Below, piece by piece: positions 1 to 5,558 of a stretch of 5,558 nt of DNA. The notes beneath the pieces were generated by a model, which had not been told where the DNA came from, ran no database searches, and was given only the letters and a program-made list of their open reading frames with translations. The position numbers and the translations under genes were made by a program. The stretch spans positions 1-5,558 of the forward strand of contig JAKMGR010000037.1 of assembly GCA_022424805.1 (NCBI GenBank). The letters run 5' to 3'. The stretch is from Verrucomicrobiales bacterium. Lineage in GTDB: Bacteria; Verrucomicrobiota; Verrucomicrobiia; Verrucomicrobiales; DEV007. Within the stretch, counting starts at the first letter, position 1. Every line of letters starts with the position of its first letter.

Positions 1-1025
1 ACCTGACGACGCTCGATCTTGCTCTCACTGTCTATCACGATCACCTCACCTCCGACGCGGACTGCTTTCCGAGGAAGAACAAACACGTTCTGCAATTCCT
101 GCCCTTTCACGAGGGCATCGACAAACATTCCAATTTTCAGCAAGGGAGAGGCCTCGCCGCTGCGCAAATGATAGGGATCCGTGATTTCGGCGACAACAAA
201 AAGCTGCCGTGAGGCTTCATCAATCGAGCTGTCAACGCGAACCACTCGCCCCTGCCATTGCTCGGAAGCACGGCCAATTTTCCCCGTGATGAGAACGTCA
301 GGACCAGCAGTAGCACCAGGAGAAGGTAACTCCACAAAACTCAAATGTCGGTTTGTTAGGGGGAGCCGAACTTCCATTATATCGGTCGCAAAAGCACGAC
401 CGAGTTCGGTATTTTGAGACACGAACTGACCAACATCGACCATCTGCTCGACGATTCGACCAGCGAAGGGAGCTTTCAAATCCGTGCGCTCAAGATCGCG
501 TTTCGCCTGCTTCACCTGAGCGTTAGCGGCTCGCAACCTCGCCTCGGCCTCGGCGAGTTGGGGTTTGCGCAGAACAAAGTCGGAAGGATTGCCGCCTTTG
601 CCCAATCGGCGCCAATTCTCCAGCGCCTGATCAGCTCGGATTTTTTCTTCCTGCAAGGCACGTTCGGACTCAGCCACGCCGGTCTCGGCGACAACGAGAG
701 CGGTTTCGTAATCCACTTTTTCGAGGCGGAGTAGAACCTCATCTTTTTCAAAGAAGCCGCCGTCGCGGAAATTGGGAGATACTTCGACGATTCGACCGGT
801 CACCTCGGGGACGAGCGTAGTTGTGGTCCGGGGCCGGATTGTGCCCTGACTGTCGAGGAAGACTTGGTAGGTAGTCGGCTTCAATCGCGTCGCCTCCACT
901 TTCGTGATCTGCGGAGGCATCGAAAAAGTCTTTGGCTCCGGCTTGGATGCGATCAAGTGCCGCGCCAGGAGCAGAGCGCCCGCGACGATCACAAGTGGGG
1001 CCAAAATTCGAAAGAGAAGATTCAT
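1..1025 (-). CDS. RND efflux periplasmic adaptor subunit (HlyD/AcrA-like membrane fusion protein), C-terminus cut by window edge
   Basis: This gene encodes the periplasmic bridge between an inner-membrane RND pump and an outer membrane channel. The frame is open from ATG at 1023-1025 to the left edge, giving 341 full codons. Residues 1-27 form a signal anchor (MNLLFRILAP, then a hydrophobic run). Residues 68-103 are the first lipoyl half (LVPEVTGRIVEV, then VLLRLEKVDYE). Residues 104-181 are an Ala/Glu/Arg/Gln-rich coiled-coil hairpin. Residues 182-215 are the second lipoyl half (DLKAPFAGRIVEQMVDVGQ), followed by a beta-barrel domain with ASRQLFVVAEITDPY at 271-285. VFVLPRKAV at 314-322 begins the membrane-proximal domain. 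Family members usually have about 350-420 residues, so a few dozen are probably missing. The best ribosome-site candidate is a weak AGG about ten bases upstream. The transported substrate cannot be read from the sequence. The domain order makes the family call firm. Confidence 0.93.
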   Translation of the reverse strand, partial: MNLLFRILAPLVIVAGALLLARHLIASKPEPKTFSMPPQITKVEATRLKPTTYQVFLDSQGTIRPRTTTTLVPEVTGRIVEVSPNFRDGGFFEKDEVLLRLEKVDYETALVVAETGVAESERALQEEKIRADQALENWRRLGKGGNPSDFVLRKPQLAEAEARLRAANAQVKQAKRDLERTDLKAPFAGRIVEQMVDVGQFVSQNTELGRAFATDIMEVRLPLTNRHLSFVELPSPGATAGPDVLITGKIGRASEQWQGRVVRVDSSIDEASRQLFVVAEITDPYHLRSGEASPLLKIGMFVDALVKGQELQNVFVLPRKAVRVGGEVIVIDSESKIERRQ

Positions 1026-1424
1026 GTATAGCTGCCTGAAGAAACCCTGTATCAGCCTCAGAGTTTCAAAGGGATACGAAAGTAGCGGAAACTGTGGTCA
1101 TCTGCAATCTTGCGAAGTCACGAAAAAACCCGCTCGATCCAAGAGATCGAACGGGTTTACGCCTTCAACAACTGTATTTATTTCCCCTACGGTTTGTGTT
1201 TCAGTCGAAATGTAGCGACATCTCGCGTTTCGCTGCCTCTTCCGTAAACCCCATGAACTTTGACGTTTGCCCGACGCGCCGATGGGAGAAGACTCCCGGC
1301 TGAGGTTCCCGGTCAATGATACCCGACCGATCGCGATCAGGTCTGCTCGCGCTTCGCTTGCCAGAGCCCGACCTTGTGGCATAGAATATCGGTGGAGGCG
1401 ATCTGATTCTGCAACGGGAAACCC
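1026..1424. other. Gene-free gap between the efflux adaptor and the outer membrane factor
   Basis: No convincing gene is visible in these 399 bases. They hold a minus-strand intrinsic terminator (1123-1158), a 10-base perfect palindrome GATCGCGATC at 1329-1338, and the leader of the adaptor gene (1026-1122). On the minus strand two overlapping frames stay open from the end of the outer membrane factor gene. One is its own frame past the TGA, running to 1098. The other starts at a GTG that overlaps that TGA (1426-1428) and ends at 1201. The first runs straight through the terminator hairpin, and both translations are rich in Arg and Ser, as expected of non-coding frames in GC-rich DNA. The adaptor promoter should lie in 1026-1122. 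I see only poor matches to sigma-70 boxes there, for example TTGCAG, a 17-base spacer and TACTTT on the minus strand. Confidence 0.6.
1123..1158 (-). terminator. Rho-independent terminator, minus strand
   Basis: Read on the minus strand, AAACCCGTTCGATC (1158-1145) pairs with GATCGAGCGGGTTT (1139-1126) around a five-base loop, TCTTG. This makes a 14-pair stem with one G-U wobble. The stem runs directly into a six-base T tract (1128-1123). On the plus strand the wobble becomes a C-A mismatch and only three T follow the stem, so the signal points one way. It lies about 270 bases past the outer membrane factor stop codon and about 100 bases before the adaptor start. It most likely ends the transcript that carries the HupE-like and outer membrane factor genes. 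Confidence 0.88.
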
Positions 1425-2951
1425 TCACTTCTCCACAATCGCATGATCGAAATCTCCGCCGAGAGCGAGATACAGATCGACACGGTTTCGGAGAAACTCG
1501 AGTCTTGCCGCGAGGAGCGCACTTTGAGAATCGAAAGAACGACGCTGACTTTCTAACAAAGTGATAATGTCGACCAGCCCCTGTTCATATTGGCTTCGGC
1601 TGAGCCCTTCGGAGCGTTTTGCTTCGGTAGAAGCACGCTCGAGTGCAGCAACCTGTCCGATCAGATATTTTTCTGCAGCCAGCGCGGTTTCGACCTCGCG
1701 AAACGCAGTCAGCGCCGTCTCGGCATAGCTTGCCACGAGCGCATCTTTCTCTTCGTCATTGAGGCGAATGTTCGCTTTGATGCGCCCTCCCTGATACACG
1801 GGTCGAGTCAGGTTCTGGCCAATGCTCCAGACGAGATTCTGAATATTGAAGAGATCACCGAAATCATCGGTTGTCGCGGTCCCAGCGTTGCCGGTGATGG
1901 CGATAGCAGGGAGGAGAGACTTTCGACTCGCTGCGAGTCTCTTCAAAGCGGCATCGACGCGAGCTTCTGCCGCAAGCAGGTCAGGACGCCGCTGGAGGAG
2001 CTCACTTGGCAGGCCGCCGGGAATCTTTCGCTTCACGCGGGGCAAACTGCTGAGTCCTTCAATCTTTCCGGAGGGATAGCGCCCCGCGAGAGTTTCGAGG
2101 ACGCGCTTCGCTGCATCGTATTGCCGCTGCTCAACGAGCAAATTGGATTCTGCACGGGCGACGTCGGCGCGACTCAAGCTGATCTCGAGAGCCGTCCGAT
2201 CATCGGCATCTCCAGCTTCGAGTTTGGAATTGAGAATGTCGAGATTGGTTCGCAGGCTGGACAGGTTGCTCCGAATCAGTGCGATCTGCTGCCGCGACTC
2301 CACAATTTCGAACGCGGTCTTGGCAACGTTGCCTGCAAGAGAAAGACGAGCCGCCTCGTGGAGGTTCGCTTCGGCTGTGACTTGATCGAGCTCGGCATCG
2401 CGAAGGTTTTTCACCGTGCCCCACAGGTCGACCTCCCACGAGAGGTCAAAATTGAAATTGAAGTTGTTGGCCCGAACCGTTTGGAAAGCGGCACCTCGGA
2501 GATTCTGTGATCGCGTCGTCCGAACTCCCGTGGTGAATGATGGCAAACGATCAGCCCCGGCAATGCGCGCACGCTCCTCAGCTTGCAGGACACGGGACAG
2601 CGTCGCGGAAAGGTCAAAATTTTTCAGCGCCGCTTCGCGAACGAGCGCGGTCAGCTTTTTGCTTCCAAAATCATCAACCCAGCCCGATACCGCATCGGAA
2701 GGGATCGTCGCGGATCCAGCAGTCCACCGGGAAGGCAAGTCTCCCACCATCGAAGCAGGGTCCGATTTTTCCAGGTTGTTCAGGACACAGCTTTGCGAGA
2801 TCAGCCCAAGGCCAATCAAGAGACATCGCAGGAAGATGATTCGAAAGAAGCGCGGTAGCGCTTCCCGGTCTTTTTGTGTGTTTCGCACAACTCGACTATC
2901 AGAAACGAAAACGACGACTTGTCGAATCCATTTCTCACAAAAACCGCTCAA
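1425..2951 (-). CDS. TolC/NodT-family RND efflux outer membrane lipoprotein
   Basis: This is the outer membrane channel of a tripartite efflux pump, expected to work as a trimer forming a barrel and a long periplasmic tunnel. The longest reading has 508 residues and starts at TTG (2949-2951), overlapping the upstream gene by 17 bases. A GTG at 2886-2888 (residue 22) would give a more normal signal peptide, with lipidation at Cys55 (ISQSC, an imperfect lipobox). Neither start has a clear ribosome site. Two OEP repeats follow. Landmarks are SWEVDLWG (171-178), GLPSELLQRRPDL (313-325), the equatorial motif FREVETALA (417-425), YEQGLVDIITLLESQR (455-470) and RVDLYLALGGDF (490-501). These are typical of the NodT/OprM branch, and from the GTG the length of 487 residues fits the family. 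The gene sits directly after the HupE-like gene. The adaptor lies downstream past a terminator. Substrate unknown. Confidence 0.95.
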   Translation of the reverse strand: MSGFCEKWIRQVVVFVSDSRVVRNTQKDREALPRFFRIIFLRCLLIGLGLISQSCVLNNLEKSDPASMVGDLPSRWTAGSATIPSDAVSGWVDDFGSKKLTALVREAALKNFDLSATLSRVLQAEERARIAGADRLPSFTTGVRTTRSQNLRGAAFQTVRANNFNFNFDLSWEVDLWGTVKNLRDAELDQVTAEANLHEAARLSLAGNVAKTAFEIVESRQQIALIRSNLSSLRTNLDILNSKLEAGDADDRTALEISLSRADVARAESNLLVEQRQYDAAKRVLETLAGRYPSGKIEGLSSLPRVKRKIPGGLPSELLQRRPDLLAAEARVDAALKRLAASRKSLLPAIAITGNAGTATTDDFGDLFNIQNLVWSIGQNLTRPVYQGGRIKANIRLNDEEKDALVASYAETALTAFREVETALAAEKYLIGQVAALERASTEAKRSEGLSRSQYEQGLVDIITLLESQRRSFDSQSALLAARLEFLRNRVDLYLALGGDFDHAIVEK

Positions 2952-4137
2952 TCACGAGAAAGATGCCGTATCCACTGCAGAGAACCGTGAGTGGCTGAAC
3001 AATGGATGTTCGATACCAATCGAATCGACTGAGAAAAAGCAAAACACCGGAAGCAACAAGGGCCGCTGCAACCAGCCCCATCTCCGTACCAAAAATAAAT
3101 CCAAGCAGGCGCACCGTCGAAACCGACTGGCCTTCAGCAAGAACCTCAGAAAATCCGGGAGCCATCGGTATGACCAGGCCGGAGAAAAATCCTGCGACAA
3201 GGGCAATAACATATCGCCACCACTTGCATTCGCGATGAAAGAGCGCTTCGCCAGCGACAACTGCAAGCAACAGACCCGCAATCGGAATCGTCCACGTAAA
3301 AGCTCCGACGATTCCAAAAGCAGCCACGGCAATGCCGGAGCTCTGCCCAATGACCAGCGCTGCAATCTGCCCAAAAACAAGTCGAGCGTTCAGAGTGAGC
3401 AATAGAATTGCAGCAGGAAGCAGCGTCGGGACAAGCGAGAACCCGAAGTAGGCCAGCCATCCTTCGATGATGGACGAGCGCTTTTTCGCGGACTTTTCGT
3501 CACTCGTATCTTGGTCAGTCGAAGTTGGGGAGGCATCCTCACGCTTCTCAACCGCAGGCGTAGCTTTCGACTCCCCCTTCCCCGGCTCGGTGAATGGATC
3601 CCCCTCGACGAGTGGTTGGATGTTCACGGGGCGGCTATATTCACCAGCAAGTATGACCTGCATGCGCCGGGATGGCCGATCGTCCTTGATCGTCACCATC
3701 ACGACAGCCATGGGGCAGCTCGGATCCAGATAGAGGAGAAACCCTTTTGCCCCTTCTGGAAATTCTCCCGTCATTTTCACCAGCACCTGTTGGCGTTGCA
3801 ATTCTTCGGGCGTGTTTTCGTCGCTGGCAGTTTCAATGGAGATGGAAAGCTCCGGTTCGACCTTTTTCTCATCGCAAAGGATCTCAAGATACTCGTTCGC
3901 AAATTCACGGGCCGCATCCTCAGGAGAAATCTGATCGTTCACTGCCTGATCGACACTCGGCACAACCTCCATTGCGGCATCGAGCAAATAGGTCCCCTTC
4001 TCCGTGTCGAGGTGAGAAATCAGGGAAACAGAGGAGACCTGATGAGCCTGTCCTCTCTCAGCCACAAAAAAGGCGCAAAGCAGAGTAATTGCGGCTAGAA
4101 ACAAGGCTTGCTTTCGATTCGTCTTTTTTGTGGTCAT
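2935..4137 (-). CDS. Exported multi-pass membrane protein, probable divergent HupE/UreJ_2 family member
   Basis: The 400-residue product starts at ATG 4135-4137. It has a signal peptide (1-31, cleavage likely after ERGQA so that the mature protein begins HQVSS) and an extracytoplasmic domain to about residue 175. A charged Ser/Thr/Glu/Lys linker (about 175-222) leads to a C-terminal domain (223-400) with about six or seven membrane helices. This layout, and the closing pattern of GFIFGTEMG (346-354), DWYR (373-376) and IERFL at the terminus, resembles HupE/UreJ_2 proteins as I recall them (an F-N-L-G-x-E-x-G helix, then WYR, then a terminal ERxF). Authentic members have His/Asp signatures in the first and second helices. 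Here the equivalent stretches (LAYFGFSLVPTLLP, IGQSSGIAVAAFG) have none. HupE proteins are thought to move nickel or cobalt, but I would not infer that here. The family call comes from remembered patterns; an unrelated membrane family remains possible. No Shine-Dalgarno sequence is visible before the ATG. Confidence 0.75.
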   Translation of the reverse strand: MTTKKTNRKQALFLAAITLLCAFFVAERGQAHQVSSVSLISHLDTEKGTYLLDAAMEVVPSVDQAVNDQISPEDAAREFANEYLEILCDEKKVEPELSISIETASDENTPEELQRQQVLVKMTGEFPEGAKGFLLYLDPSCPMAVVMVTIKDDRPSRRMQVILAGEYSRPVNIQPLVEGDPFTEPGKGESKATPAVEKREDASPTSTDQDTSDEKSAKKRSSIIEGWLAYFGFSLVPTLLPAAILLLTLNARLVFGQIAALVIGQSSGIAVAAFGIVGAFTWTIPIAGLLLAVVAGEALFHRECKWWRYVIALVAGFFSGLVIPMAPGFSEVLAEGQSVSTVRLLGFIFGTEMGLVAAALVASGVLLFLSRFDWYRTSIVQPLTVLCSGYGIFLVIERFL

Positions 4138-4260
4138 GCTTGATTATGAGGGCTTTCGTCTATTCCACCTGCAAATTGCGTCCGCTTGATCGCGTAGCGA
4201 ATTTACTCTTGCCATGAGACCACGAAAAAGGCGACCGTGAATCATCTGAATTTTTATACC
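4138..4260. promoter_or_regulatory. Divergent intergenic region between the HupE-like gene and the oxidoreductase gene
   Basis: These 123 bases separate two outward-facing genes, so promoters for both should lie here. I could not pick out a sigma-70 promoter for either direction with confidence. The arms AAATT (4173-4177) and AATTT (4200-4204) are inverted around a GC-rich centre and could be part of an operator, but at this length they may be chance. Position and gene orientation, not motif strength, support the call. Confidence 0.45.
4228..4239 (+). promoter_or_regulatory. Possible ribosome binding site and GTG alternative start for the oxidoreductase
   Basis: AAGG lies five bases before GTG 4237-4239, which is in frame with the oxidoreductase gene. 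The favoured ATG at 4261 has only AT-rich sequence (GAATTTTTATACC) before it. On ribosome-site strength alone the GTG wins, and it would put eight extra residues before the Met. Both starts leave the twin-arginine motif intact, so function would not change. A start on the ATG with no Shine-Dalgarno sequence is equally possible, since the other genes here also lack one. Confidence 0.35.
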
Positions 4261-5558
4261 ATGGCTGAGAAATCAACATCACAACAGGACTTCGATCGCA
4301 GGAATTTCATTCGCACGGCGGCAGGCGCTACCGCTGCTGCCGGAGCCTTTGCCGGCGCTGCGCGTGGTGCCGGCGTCGATCCGGATACAAAGCTCAAGGT
4401 CGGCTTTATCGGAACAGGCGGTCGGGGAACCGGTGCCGCCTCCCAAGCACTACAGGCTGATGACAACATCGAACTGGTTGCAATGGGCGACGTTTTTCAG
4501 GAGCGCATCGACAAGTCGCTCGAGTCCCTCGGGAAAGATAAAAAGCTGGAAGGCAAAGTCAGCGTACCATCCGAGCGGCAGTTCGTAGGACTCGATGCCT
4601 ACAAGCGAGTGCTCGATTCAGACGTCGATGTTGTTCTTCTCACCACTTCGCCCGGCTTCCGCCCGCTTCACTTGCGGGCTGCCATCGAAGCGGAAAAACA
4701 CGTTTTCGCCGAAAAGCCCATGGCAGTCGATGCCGCGGGTGTTCGCCATGTTTACGAAACGCTCAAGATGGCTGAGGGCAAACCGCTATCCATCGTCGCC
4801 GGATTCTGCTGGCGCTACTCGCCGAGCCGGCGCGAGGCATACAAGAAAGTAATGGAAGAAGGCCTCATCGGAGATGTCACCAGCGTCTACGCGACATACT
4901 ACTCCGGTCACTCCAAGCCACATCTCGATCCTTCCCTTCGCACCGATGGAATGACCGACATAGAGTGGCAGATTCGCAACTGGTACAACTACACCTGGCT
5001 TGGTGGCGGAGGACTCGTCGAGCAGGCAGTTCACTCCGTCGACAAGATTGGTTGGATCATGGGCGACGAGAGCCCGATCCAGTGCCGCGCCACAGGCGGT
5101 CTTGCGGCGCCACAGACAGGAACCGGTAACATCTTCGACCACTACCACATCGCCTACGAATACCCGAACAACGTCTGGTGCCACCTTGGCTCGCGTAAGG
5201 CTCCTGGCTGCTTCAATGAAAACGCGGACTATGTTCGCGGAACCAAGGGCACCCTCGTCATCGGTCGCGGATCCGATCCTTACATCGAAGACAATGACGG
5301 TAACCAGCTCTGGCGCTTCCGCAAGCCGCGCACCGGCGAGGACAACATGTATCAAGTCGAGCATGATGAGCTTTTTGATTCCATTCGCACCGGTAACCAT
5401 ATCAACGATGGCTCTCGTATGATCCATTCCTCGATGATGGCAATCATGGGCCGCATGTCGGCGCAGACCGGGAAGCAGATCACTTGGGAAGAAGCCATGG
5501 CAGCAGAAGATGACCTCTTCGAAAACGAAGGGGGCATGACCTGGGATCAGTCCTACGA
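4261..5558 (+). CDS. Tat-exported Gfo/Idh/MocA-family oxidoreductase, C-terminal end cut by window edge
   Basis: This is a predicted NAD(P)-dependent sugar or polyol oxidoreductase that acts outside the cytoplasm; 432 codons are visible. The N-terminus has a twin-arginine signal: DRRNFIR at 12-18, then an Ala/Gly-rich stretch to about residue 37. The Rossmann fold begins KVGFIGTGGRG (46-56), with the dinucleotide loop at 51-56. AEKPM (150-154) carries the family's conserved EKP motif, with Lys152. EQAVHSVD around His258 matches the usual active-site histidine region. The C-terminal domain runs through NMYQVEHDELFDSIR and IMGRM to WEEAM near the edge. In relatives this is followed by only a few tens of residues, so the gene is nearly complete. 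An in-frame GTG at 4237-4239 has AAGG five bases upstream and would add eight residues. I chose ATG 4261 because it gives a normal Tat n-region. The sugar substrate is unknown. Confidence 0.95.
   Translation, partial: MAEKSTSQQDFDRRNFIRTAAGATAAAGAFAGAARGAGVDPDTKLKVGFIGTGGRGTGAASQALQADDNIELVAMGDVFQERIDKSLESLGKDKKLEGKVSVPSERQFVGLDAYKRVLDSDVDVVLLTTSPGFRPLHLRAAIEAEKHVFAEKPMAVDAAGVRHVYETLKMAEGKPLSIVAGFCWRYSPSRREAYKKVMEEGLIGDVTSVYATYYSGHSKPHLDPSLRTDGMTDIEWQIRNWYNYTWLGGGGLVEQAVHSVDKIGWIMGDESPIQCRATGGLAAPQTGTGNIFDHYHIAYEYPNNVWCHLGSRKAPGCFNENADYVRGTKGTLVIGRGSDPYIEDNDGNQLWRFRKPRTGEDNMYQVEHDELFDSIRTGNHINDGSRMIHSSMMAIMGRMSAQTGKQITWEEAMAAEDDLFENEGGMTWDQSY

Noticed and set aside
414..751. Open frames on both strands within the adaptor gene
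   Set aside because: The true minus-strand frame (1-1025) encodes the adaptor's lipoyl and coiled-coil regions here. The others are frame shadows.
1026..1122. Possible sigma-70 promoter (TTGCAG, 17-base spacer, TACTTT on the minus strand) for the adaptor
   Set aside because: Only about three of six bases match in each box, which is no better than chance, so it is not listed as a feature.
1590..2510. 306-codon open frame on the plus strand
   Set aside because: It is fully antisense to the outer membrane factor gene, whose motifs lie in the opposite frame. The plus-strand translation shows no family pattern.
2416..3405. 329-codon open frame on the plus strand
   Set aside because: It lies antisense across the outer membrane factor and HupE-like genes, both with clear family motifs. 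Its translation is rich in Arg, Lys, Ser and Asn with no recognisable domain.
3511..4098. 195-codon open frame on the plus strand
   Set aside because: It is antisense to the signal peptide, soluble domain and linker of the HupE-like protein and has no domain of its own.
4138..4190. Direct repeat GCTTGAT at 4138-4144 and 4184-4190
   Set aside because: Seven bases is too short for two copies in 50 bases to mean much, and the first copy abuts the HupE-like start codon.
4786..5427. 213-codon open frame on the minus strand inside the oxidoreductase gene
   Set aside because: Its Val/Asp/Ala-rich translation is what the complement of a GC-rich coding strand gives. The plus-strand frame has the full set of Gfo/Idh/MocA motifs.

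Overview
The window suggests a Gram-negative bacterium of the Planctomycetota/Verrucomicrobiota type. A TolC-type outer membrane lipoprotein and a periplasmic adaptor require an outer membrane. The Tat-exported Gfo/Idh/MocA oxidoreductase with a DRRNFIR motif is of a kind heavily expanded in the PVC superphylum. GC content is moderate, in the mid-50s by eye. None of the four main starts has a good Shine-Dalgarno sequence except one alternative start. The lineage assignment is inference from family knowledge; there is no rRNA or marker gene to confirm it.

Layout. Three genes run on the minus strand, so they read from right to left. (1) 2935-4137 is an exported membrane protein that looks like a divergent HupE/UreJ_2-family member. 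(2) 1425-2951 is a NodT/OprM-type outer membrane efflux lipoprotein whose longest reading overlaps the end of gene 1. (3) 1-1025 is an RND-type periplasmic adaptor (membrane fusion protein), cut off at its C-terminus by the window edge. Genes 2 and 3 are separated by 399 bases that contain a strong minus-strand intrinsic terminator (1123-1158). On the plus strand, 4261 to the right edge is a Tat-exported Gfo/Idh/MocA oxidoreductase lacking only its C-terminal end. It is divergent from gene 1 across a 123-base intergenic region.

How they fit together. The adaptor and outer membrane factor are two of the three parts of a tripartite export pump. The inner-membrane RND pump is not in view and would be expected just beyond the left edge, downstream of the adaptor. 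The HupE-like protein is placed to be co-transcribed with the outer membrane factor. Its extracytoplasmic domain and membrane domain are kept, but the usual histidine/aspartate signature of the HupE membrane domain is not visible, so a metal-transport role is doubtful. The oxidoreductase is probably an unrelated carbohydrate-metabolism gene.

No RNA gene, CRISPR array, insertion sequence, attachment site or origin was seen. The window reads as an ordinary chromosomal region. The points most worth a second look are the altered HupE-like protein and the terminator that splits the efflux genes into two transcription units.
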